Shown here piece after piece: positions 1 through 9,647 of a stretch of DNA of 64,000 nt. The position numbers were made by a program, and so were the translations under genes. Source of the DNA: Pseudomonas protegens (GTDB lineage: Bacteria; Pseudomonadota; Gammaproteobacteria; Pseudomonadales; Pseudomonadaceae); the NCBI RefSeq assembly GCF_003732485.1, contig NZ_MOAK01000027.1:104126-168125 (forward strand), given 5' to 3'. Under the pieces are notes generated by a model. It saw only the letters and a program-made list of their open reading frames with translations. It ran no database searches and was not told the DNA's origin. Numbering within the stretch: position 1 is the stretch's first letter; the number at the start of each line of letters is the position of its first letter.

Positions 1-2
1 CC

Positions 3-170
3 CTGTCCAAGGAACTGACCAACCACAGCCTGCCGGAAATCGGCGATGTGTTCGGCGGCCGCGACCACACCACGGTTCTGCACGCCTGCCGCAAGATCAA
101 TGAACTTAAGGAATCCGACGCGGACATCCGCGAGGACTACAAGAACCTGCTGCGTACTCTGACCACTTGA
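3..170 (+). CDS. dnaA: Chromosomal replication initiator DnaA, C-terminal end (partial)
   Basis: Only the last 55 codons are in the window; the gene continues upstream of base 1. This is the tail of DnaA domain IV, which binds the 9-bp DnaA boxes at the origin through a helix-turn-helix. The DnaA signature [11 protein letters not shown] is plainly readable and the protein ends LRTLTT. The position directly before dnaN is the standard arrangement and places the window next to oriC. Confidence 0.97.
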
Positions 171-208
171 TGACTCCAACGCAGCTTATTAAGGCAAGGG
201 ACTAGACC

Positions 209-1312
209 ATGCATTTCACCATTCAACGCGAAGCCCTGTTGAAACCCCTGCAACTGGTCGCCGGCGTCGTCGAACGCCGTCAGACCTTGCCGGTACTTTC
301 CAACGTGCTGCTGGTTGTCGAAGGCCAGCAACTGTCGCTGACCGGTACCGACCTGGAAGTCGAGCTGGTTGGTCGTGTGCAACTTGAAGAGCCAGCCGAG
401 CCGGGGGAAATCACCGTTCCCGCGCGCAAGCTGATGGACATCTGCAAGAGCCTGCCCAACGACGCTCTGATCGACATCAAGGTCGACGAGCAGAAACTGG
501 TGGTGAAGGCCGGTCGTAGCCGCTTTACCCTGTCGACCCTGCCAGCCAACGACTTCCCTACCGTGGAAGAAGGCCCTGGCTCGCTGACCTGCCAGCTGGA
601 GCAAAGCCGCCTGCGTCGCCTGATCGAACGCACCAGCTTCGCCATGGCCCAGCAGGACGTGCGCTACTACCTCAACGGCATGCTGCTGGAGGTGTCCGCC
701 GGCATCATCCGTGCCGTGGCCACCGATGGTCACCGTCTGGCGATGTGCTCGATGCAGGCGGATATCGGCCAGCCGGATCGCCACCAGGTGATCGTGCCGC
801 GCAAAGGCATCCTGGAACTGGCCCGTCTGCTCACCGAGCCGGATGGCAACGTCAGCATCGTCCTGGGTCAGCACCACATTCGTGCCACCACCGGCGAGTT
901 CACCTTCACCTCCAAGCTGGTGGACGGCAAGTTCCCTGACTACGAGCGCGTGCTGCCAAAAGGCGGTGACAAGCTGGTGCTGGGTGATCGCCAGGCCCTG
1001 CGTGAAGCCTTCAGCCGCACCGCGATCCTGTCCAACGAAAAGTACCGCGGCATCCGTCTGCAACTGGCCAATGGTCAGCTGAAGATCCAGGCCAACAACC
1101 CGGAGCAGGAAGAAGCGGAAGAAGAAGTGGGCGTGGAGTACAACGGCGGCTCGCTGGAAATCGGCTTCAACGTCAGCTACCTGCTGGACGTGCTGGGGGT
1201 GATGACCACCGAACAGGTGCGCTTGATCCTGTCCGATTCCAACAGCAGTGCGCTGGTGCAGGAATCCGACAACGACGACTCGGCTTACGTTGTCATGCCG
1301 ATGCGCCTGTAA
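209..1312 (+). CDS. dnaN: DNA polymerase III beta subunit (sliding clamp)
   Basis: 367 aa, the usual Pseudomonas length. It forms the ring-shaped dimer that tethers DNA polymerase III to the template. Three clamp domains of about 120 residues each are expected (about 1-120, 129-245 and 247-366). The N-terminus MHFTIQREALLKPLQLVAGV and the C-terminus VVMPMRL are typical of DnaN. It starts 38 nt after dnaA, with an AAGGGA-type ribosome site upstream, and recF follows after 20 nt, so the genes are probably co-transcribed. Confidence 0.98.
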   Translation: MHFTIQREALLKPLQLVAGVVERRQTLPVLSNVLLVVEGQQLSLTGTDLEVELVGRVQLEEPAEPGEITVPARKLMDICKSLPNDALIDIKVDEQKLVVKAGRSRFTLSTLPANDFPTVEEGPGSLTCQLEQSRLRRLIERTSFAMAQQDVRYYLNGMLLEVSAGIIRAVATDGHRLAMCSMQADIGQPDRHQVIVPRKGILELARLLTEPDGNVSIVLGQHHIRATTGEFTFTSKLVDGKFPDYERVLPKGGDKLVLGDRQALREAFSRTAILSNEKYRGIRLQLANGQLKIQANNPEQEEAEEEVGVEYNGGSLEIGFNVSYLLDVLGVMTTEQVRLILSDSNSSALVQESDNDDSAYVVMPMRL

Positions 1313-1332
1313 TCATGCCCAGCAGAAGCTAG

Positions 1333-4858
<3,526 letters not shown>

Positions 4859-4880
4859 TCCAGGGACACAGCTGAAAATA

Positions 4881-4911
4881 AAAAGGCCGACGCTTGCGTT
4901 GGCCTTTTTTA
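4881..4911 (+). terminator. Rho-independent terminator after gyrB
   Basis: AAAGGCC-gACGC pairs with GCGTtGGCCTTT around a short loop, followed by a run of T. It ends the replication operon and separates it from the small-gene island downstream. Confidence 0.9.
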
Positions 4912-4978
4912 TTGGCAGATTGTTCAATCCCTCATCCATAACGATTTACGTTTTTATCGGCCAAGGCAGTCATGGCGA

Positions 4979-5383
4979 ATGCTCAAGAAAATCATTGAAG
5001 ATGAATATGCCGGTAATCGTTGCCATACCCATGAGTGGTTGAACCCCGACTCGACGCAGGTGCTGTCCGCGCTCAACCGCCTGGACGGAAAGGCTTTCAG
5101 CTCGACGGTTTTTTTCTTCAGCGACGAGACCCTGATGCATATCGGGGGCGGTGCGGCCGATCAGTATGTGGTCTTTATTGCCCAGGACGTCGACCAATCG
5201 TTGCAGACCCTGCTCAGCGCAGACAGTCCTGACGATCAGCGGGTTGAATTGGTCGCGGGTGGCCAATCCGGCAGTTACCCGCGGTATCAGTGTGTGGCTA
5301 AAGAGCGAGCGAGACAGGCCCTGGCTTATTTCTCGGCCTATGGCTCGGCTGATCCCGATCTGGCCTGGGAAGTGGAAGGCTAA
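4979..5383 (+). CDS. Imm1-like immunity protein (putative)
   Basis: 134 aa, no signal peptide, acidic. The layout resembles the Imm1 immunity family, which neutralises polymorphic or contact-dependent toxins: an LNRLDGKAFS segment near residue 35, then a short strand and turn containing MHIGGGAADQYVVF (family pattern: a GGG turn followed by YVV), and a C-terminal RQALAYFSAYGSADPDLAWE block. This assignment is from memory of the family pattern. An AAGG lies 12 nt before the ATG, a loose ribosome site. It is the first of five plus-strand small genes; no toxin gene is adjacent, so it would be an orphan immunity gene. Confidence 0.6.
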   Translation: MLKKIIEDEYAGNRCHTHEWLNPDSTQVLSALNRLDGKAFSSTVFFFSDETLMHIGGGAADQYVVFIAQDVDQSLQTLLSADSPDDQRVELVAGGQSGSYPRYQCVAKERARQALAYFSAYGSADPDLAWEVEG

Positions 5384-5405
5384 CTGGATAATAAGGACGT
5401 TGACC

Positions 5406-5717
5406 TTGGCAGGTACAAGCCGCCACCTATGCGATGAAGCGCGTTACCCCATCGCCTGGCGTTTCAATGCCGCGGATTTTGCCCTGCGCGGTGATTCGTC
5501 GTTGCTCTGCGAGCGGTGCTTAAGCCCGGAGGCAGACCTGCTCTGGCTGTTCTGGGGCAGGTGCAGGTACCCAAAATGTTGGGATGCCCCACACCTGTCC
5601 TCCATCACCGACGACCAACATATCGCCTATGAAGATACTTGTTTACAGCACGGGGCCATTGAGCCTGCGCGCATGAGCGAGTGCTCTCCACTGGCTTCAC
5701 TTGAGGTTCAAGCATGA
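5406..5717 (+). CDS. Unrecognised small cysteine-rich protein
   Basis: 103 aa if read from the TTG at 5406, chosen because AAGGA lies 8 nt upstream (5393-5397) and the gene then starts 22 nt after the preceding stop. The reading frame is open further upstream, but that part overlaps the previous gene. Cysteines are clustered (LLCERC, then GRCRYPKC), which could bind a metal, although the spacing fits no zinc finger I recognise. The stop codon overlaps the next ATG (ATGA), so translation is probably coupled to the Imm10-like gene. Function unknown; the location suggests an immunity or accessory role. Confidence 0.5.
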   Translation: MAGTSRHLCDEARYPIAWRFNAADFALRGDSSLLCERCLSPEADLLWLFWGRCRYPKCWDAPHLSSITDDQHIAYEDTCLQHGAIEPARMSECSPLASLEVQA

Positions 5718-6097
5718 CTGTTGAATGGCCTGCCACTTATTTCAGCGCAACCCTGGAAGACGATGTATGGCTTGTGGCTTTTGCCGATGCCGCCGATGAG
5801 CCCGAACACTACCTGTTGTTGCAACGCAGCACCGAGTGCGATGAACAGGATGCAGCCCTGGGCCAGGACACTTACCACCTTGAAATCTCCAGCCCTGCCC
5901 TCTCCGGTTATGGCGGGGTTGCACAAGTGCGTATCGAACAGGACCGCATCATTTTCAGCATGACCAGCTCCGCCACCTGGTGTGCGGGCCTGGATCGGTT
6001 GGTGCTGTTGTTGGCACCTGAGCTGCAAGACGATCCGGCCATCGAACAGGCGCTTCGAGACGTGTTTATCGAGCAGTTGACCCCGCTACGCTGCTGA
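5714..6097 (+). CDS. Imm10-like immunity protein (putative)
   Basis: 127 aa. After an N-terminal beta-rich part (YLLLQRS), the segment YHLEISSPALSGYGGV is followed by AQVRIEQDRIIFSM and a LDRLVLLL strand. This order, with YGGV before a strand that ends in a new strand-forming segment, matches the Imm10 immunity family as I remember it. No signal peptide, so cytoplasmic. It overlaps the preceding gene by 4 nt (ATGA). No cognate toxin is visible in the window. Confidence 0.6.
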   Translation: MTVEWPATYFSATLEDDVWLVAFADAADEPEHYLLLQRSTECDEQDAALGQDTYHLEISSPALSGYGGVAQVRIEQDRIIFSMTSSATWCAGLDRLVLLLAPELQDDPAIEQALRDVFIEQLTPLRC

Positions 6098-6153
6098 GCC
6101 CGGCTCGGCTCTTTTAACCCTTTGTAAAAACAGCCATCGCTCGGAAATTTGTT

Positions 6154-6639
6154 ATGGATGATGAAAAACAGGAAATATCGATTCGGGTTGTTGCGGGGAA
6201 AAACGACCATGGCCCGGTCTATGAGCCGCTGCATGTACGGCGGATCGATGAGGACAGTTACGAGATTCTCTATTCACCGGGGCTGACGCTGAACCTGGCC
6301 AAGGGCGACATTATTTCGATCAAGGACCCGCAGGCACCTGCCGTGGTGCTCAAGCGTGGCGGCAACTTCTGCATCCACATTTATTCGAATCACATTCCGG
6401 AAGAACACATCGTTGCCCTGGCGGCGGATGTGGTGACCGAATTGGGCGGCATGCTCGACGGGCGCCGTAAGGGCAATCTGACATTGTCGGTGCCAGCGCG
6501 AAACGGCATGGACAACATCGCCCGGTTCTTCAACCGCTTCCGCGAGACCACGGGCATCGAGTGGTACTACGCCAACATCTATAAAAACCTCGATGACACC
6601 GATGACGAGACCTTGCTCAATTGGTGGCTGGCCGAATGA
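6154..6639 (+). CDS. DUF4265 domain-containing protein
   Basis: 161 aa. The N-terminal half has the DUF4265 pattern: PVYEPLHVRRIDEDSYEIL, SPGLTLNLAKGDIISI, then VVLKRGGNFCIHIY. The C-terminal half is an unassigned alpha/beta segment ending ETLLNWWLAE. DUF4265 proteins are often found among immunity genes of polymorphic toxin systems; the biochemical role is unknown. The upstream ribosome site is weak. The stop overlaps the start of the next gene (ATGA), so the two are probably translated together. Confidence 0.75.
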   Translation: MDDEKQEISIRVVAGKNDHGPVYEPLHVRRIDEDSYEILYSPGLTLNLAKGDIISIKDPQAPAVVLKRGGNFCIHIYSNHIPEEHIVALAADVVTELGGMLDGRRKGNLTLSVPARNGMDNIARFFNRFRETTGIEWYYANIYKNLDDTDDETLLNWWLAE

Positions 6640-6956
6640 ACGAAAGACAGCAGCTTATCTGTGAACGCTACGACCTCGCTCCCCAGACACCGGAGCCGAT
6701 GATTGCGCTGGCCATCGGCTCGCTTGCGCAGTCGCCCATCTATGGCACCCGGGTCGAGTTGCCGGAGAACGGCACGGTCAGTTGGTTTATCCACTGCGGC
6801 GAACATTCCACAGCCGTGGATTTCTACCAGCCTCTGTGCGCCGAACATCTGCTCGAGCTGTTGCCGGAGGTGATCGATTACCTGTATCTGCCGAGCGGGA
6901 CGCGCTTCATCATCGACCGCGCCGGCTATGAAGATGTCTGGCAGGACCCGGAATGA
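6636..6956 (+). CDS. Imm33-like immunity protein (putative)
   Basis: 106 aa from the ATG at 6636, which overlaps the preceding stop by 4 nt; an upstream in-frame start is ignored for that reason. The core WFIHCGEHSTAVDFYQPL, then HLLELLPEVIDYLYLP, then GTRFIIDRAGYEDVW follows the Imm33-type pattern (DFFQPLH, HL, YL-LPPGWRFLI, YEDVW). It is the last gene of the island. The TGACGG/CCGTCA palindrome at 6971-6986 lies just after it and could act as a weak bidirectional transcription end with the convergent regulator gene. Confidence 0.6.
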   Translation: MNERQQLICERYDLAPQTPEPMIALAIGSLAQSPIYGTRVELPENGTVSWFIHCGEHSTAVDFYQPLCAEHLLELLPEVIDYLYLPSGTRFIIDRAGYEDVWQDPE

Positions 6957-6983
6957 TATCAAGCCGCTTTTGACGGCAAGCCG

Positions 6984-7712
6984 TCAGTTGCCCTGCTCGT
7001 CAGCCGACGCGACACTTTCCAGCCGGTAGCCGTAACCGTAGATGGTCAGCAACTGCCAGCCACGATCCGCGGTCAGCCCGAGCTTGTTGCGCAGGCGGTA
7101 GATGTGGGTATCCAGGGGCCGTGAGGAAACGATTTCCTCATGGGTCCAGAATCGTTCGTACAGGTAATCCCGGGACAGCGGCCGGCCCAGGTTGGCGAAC
7201 AGACAGCGGGCCAGGCGGTACTCGCGTTCGGTGAGGCTGATGGGCGCACCGGCGCGGGTGACGGTCAGTTCGGCATCATCGAAGGTCAGGTCGTTGAAGC
7301 TCAGGACCTCTTCACTGCTGTTGCGCTGCAAGCCGTGGCGGCGCAGTACCGCATTGACCCGGGCCTTGAGTTCATTGGGGCGAAACGGCTTGCTCAGGTA
7401 GTCGTCGGCACCGGTGTTCAGGGCCTGGACGATATCGCTCTCGGCATCACGGCTGGTGAGCATGATGGCCGCGGGCGGCGAATCCATGTGTTCCCGGGTC
7501 CAGCGCAGCAGAGACAGGCCGCTGAGGTCCGGCACTTGCCAGTCGAGGATCAGCAGGTCGAAGGTTTCCCGGCGCAACTGGCGCAGCAGGTCCTCACCGC
7601 GCTCGAAGCTGTGTACGGTCCAGGGCTGTTCGCCGGGGCCGGGAATCTCTCGCAGTGTCTGTTCCACCCGCGCCAGTTCCGCAGGTTCGTCATCCAGTAT
7701 TGCGACACGCAT
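6984..7712 (-). CDS. OmpR-family response regulator
   Basis: 242 aa. The start at 7712 is chosen because AAGGAA lies about 10 nt upstream and the protein then begins directly with the receiver fold (MRVAILDDEP); the longer open frame upstream has no receiver-like sequence. The receiver domain spans about 1-120 with the acidic pair at 7-8, the phospho-acceptor Asp57 (LILDWQVPDLSG) and Lys in LSKPF. The winged-helix DNA-binding domain is about 140-232 (ISLTEREYRLARCLF, DTHIYRLRNKLG, TIYGYGYRL). It is encoded opposite the FecR and CHASE2 kinase genes and is the obvious partner of that kinase. Confidence 0.93.
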   Translation of the reverse strand: MRVAILDDEPAELARVEQTLREIPGPGEQPWTVHSFERGEDLLRQLRRETFDLLILDWQVPDLSGLSLLRWTREHMDSPPAAIMLTSRDAESDIVQALNTGADDYLSKPFRPNELKARVNAVLRRHGLQRNSSEEVLSFNDLTFDDAELTVTRAGAPISLTEREYRLARCLFANLGRPLSRDYLYERFWTHEEIVSSRPLDTHIYRLRNKLGLTADRGWQLLTIYGYGYRLESVASADEQGN

Positions 7713-7941
7713 GCGAGGCAGTTCCTTATGGTTCCAAGAGCGCCCGAGGCAGTGGCTTGCCGGGCTCGGACTGAGGGGAAGTTTAGGCGCCTGACCCGAA
7801 TCTGAACAATTGTGGCGAATTGCTCTTGAGCCCCGGGTCCCTCGGTACGCTGATATCAAATAGCCGGTAAGGCGCCCGGAGCACGGGCCGCCGGACTATT
7901 GAGCAGCACGATACCGGCTCGTACAAACAAGGAAAAGAACC

Positions 7942-8232
7942 ATGGGGAACCTGCTCAGGAAAGGCCAGATCGCGCTTGTCAGAATATTCAGCGGCGATGA
8001 TCCAGTGCGCCTCTTCAGCTTGATGCTGGCGGCTTATCTGGGGATAAGTGCCAGTGCATTGCCTTCGTTGACTGGCGCCCGCTCTCAGGCAACGAGTGTC
8101 GAGGGCTACCACCAGATGGCAGTCTTGCCCATCCGCAGCGAATCGAACCTGACCCTGGACGCCGAACCGGTAATAGGGCGGATAGCGCTACCTTCGGGTC
8201 AGCAGCAACCCGCGCCGCGGTGGGTCTTTTAA
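7942..8232 (+). CDS. Possible small single-pass membrane protein
   Basis: 96 aa, not recognised. It has a good ribosome site (AAGGAAAAGAACC directly before the ATG) and one hydrophobic stretch, LFSLMLAAYLGISASAL, at about residues 24-40, followed by a polar tail. It lies between the divergent response regulator and the FecR-kinase pair, so it might belong to that system. The case for a real gene is the ribosome site and the membrane segment only; spurious ORFs of this length are common in GC-rich DNA. Confidence 0.4.
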   Translation: MGNLLRKGQIALVRIFSGDDPVRLFSLMLAAYLGISASALPSLTGARSQATSVEGYHQMAVLPIRSESNLTLDAEPVIGRIALPSGQQQPAPRWVF

Positions 8233-8630
8233 GAGGGCGCAGCGATGATTCTGAACAAATATTGCAAATCCGTCGCAGCCTTCCGGCCAGCGTTACATTG
8301 CCTCCCGCTGAGTGGCACACGGGGGCACCTGGAAGTGCTCCGACACAGGGAGTGTCAACCGCCAGGCTGGCGGCACAACGCGCGCTTGCGTGCGTCGTTG
8401 AAGGGGAATACAGGGAGTGCCTCCTCAGGACTTTGGGCCGGGCGACCTGTCGCCCCGGTTCCGACACAGGGACGTGTCACTTTTTTGTCCCTGTGCTCTT
8501 CCCTCCCGGTTCCGACTCGCCCCCTCTCCTTGGGCGACGCCCCGCAGCGTCCGGCTTTCTGCCCATGCGCTGCCTCAGGTATGGTGCGTAGGATTTCGCC
8601 GTGGTTTTCCCAAAGGCTCAAAGCATATTC
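8233..8630. repeat. Repeated-hairpin region upstream of the FecR gene
   Basis: No convincing gene. It holds two near-identical small hairpins, GACACAGGGAGTGTC at 8342-8356 and GACACAGGGACGTGTC at 8463-8478, the second followed by six T. A 9-bp inverted repeat CACAGGGAC (8465-8473) / GTCCCTGTG (8487-8495) overlaps the second hairpin, so the two folds exclude each other. The 12-bp CCCGGTTCCGAC occurs at 8454-8465 and 8505-8516. It looks like a REP-type or structured-RNA element. Confidence 0.55.
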
Positions 8631-9629
8631 ATGAATGACCTCTGCCCTTCTCCGTCCGTTGGCCGGTTGCAGGTGGCGTGCGCCGCATTGCTGCTAGCGG
8701 GCCTGAGCCTGCCACTGTGCGCCGTGCAGGCCGCCCCGCAACGCCTTCCCTATATAGATGACAACCAGCAATGCCGTGGCCAGCCCTTGCCGGCTACCGT
8801 CGAGCACCTGACCGGTGATGCCTGGAAACTGGATGCCAAGGGCCGCGAGGTGGCCCTGGAGGAAGGCATGAGCATCGATGAGCAAGAAGGGGTGAAAACC
8901 TCGCCATCGGCTTTCGTCAGCCTGTCCCTTGGCGATGGTTCGCGAGTGGTGTTGCCCTCCAGCTCCCAGGTCACCCTGCAACTGAATACGCAATACAGCA
9001 TTCCTCAGGTGGTCCTGGAACAGGGCCAGATCGAATCCTATGTGATCAAGCGCAACAGCGACCACGACCGCTTCCAGATCGTGACCCCCGTCGGCGTGTT
9101 GGGGGTACGCGGTACGCACTTCCGGGTGCGCAATGACGACCAGCATTCCCTGGTGGAGGTGCTCAACGGTCAGGTGGCGGTGAGCCGTGATGACCAGCCG
9201 CCGAGTAAGGCTGCTCGGCGTTCCGGCAAGCGCGTTGTGGATAAACCTGCAGGTCCGCTGCCTGAGGAAGTCCAGGTCATGGCGCGCCAGGGATTGCGCA
9301 TTCAGAAGCAGGGCGACCTCAAACCGGTGGAACTGCTGGCCGCGCCCCGGCTGCTGGGGCAGGCCGGACAAACCGGCGCCCTGCCCGTCTGGCAGCTGAT
9401 CCTTCAACCTTTGCCGGGCGCCCGTCGCTATCGGGCACAGGTGGCCACGGACAAGGATTTCCTGAACATCAAGCAGGAACAGTTCTCCAGCACCCCGCAA
9501 GTCAACTTCACTGGTCTGAAGGCGTTTTTCTATCATGTACGGCTCTCGGCATTCGACGAGCATGGCCTGGAAGGAGAAACCGGGGTCTATGACATCTTCT
9601 ACTACCCCAGGACCACACGTGTTCAATAA
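8631..9629 (+). CDS. Secreted FecR-domain protein
   Basis: 332 aa from the ATG at 8631; a start 30 nt further upstream is also open. A signal peptide is clear (hydrophobic LQVACAALLLAGLSLPLCAV, then AQA-type cleavage near APQ), so the protein is probably periplasmic. The FecR domain follows: GMSIDEQEGVKT, FVSLSLGDGSRVVLPSSSQV, LEQGQIESYV and TPVGVLGVRGTHFRV are the hallmark beta strands and GVRGT turn. The C-terminal part (WQLILQPLPGARRYRAQVA) resembles a fibronectin-like fold. It precedes the CHASE2 kinase by 18 nt, suggesting that it presents or modulates the signal the kinase senses. Confidence 0.85.
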   Translation: MNDLCPSPSVGRLQVACAALLLAGLSLPLCAVQAAPQRLPYIDDNQQCRGQPLPATVEHLTGDAWKLDAKGREVALEEGMSIDEQEGVKTSPSAFVSLSLGDGSRVVLPSSSQVTLQLNTQYSIPQVVLEQGQIESYVIKRNSDHDRFQIVTPVGVLGVRGTHFRVRNDDQHSLVEVLNGQVAVSRDDQPPSKAARRSGKRVVDKPAGPLPEEVQVMARQGLRIQKQGDLKPVELLAAPRLLGQAGQTGALPVWQLILQPLPGARRYRAQVATDKDFLNIKQEQFSSTPQVNFTGLKAFFYHVRLSAFDEHGLEGETGVYDIFYYPRTTRVQ

Positions 9630-9647
9630 CCCGTCGGCGGGCCGTCG

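Noticed and set aside
5151-5405. Upstream extension of the Cys-rich frame ending at 5717
   Set aside because: It overlaps the Imm1-like gene out of frame; the TTG at 5406 has a ribosome site and gives a normal gene gap.
6971-6986. Palindrome TGACGG/CCGTCA as a terminator of the immunity island
   Set aside because: A short stem with no T-run on either side; not strong enough for a separate terminator entry.
8245-8634. Open frames within the repeated-hairpin region, both strands
   Set aside because: No ribosome site, repeats run through them, and no family match; treated as non-coding.
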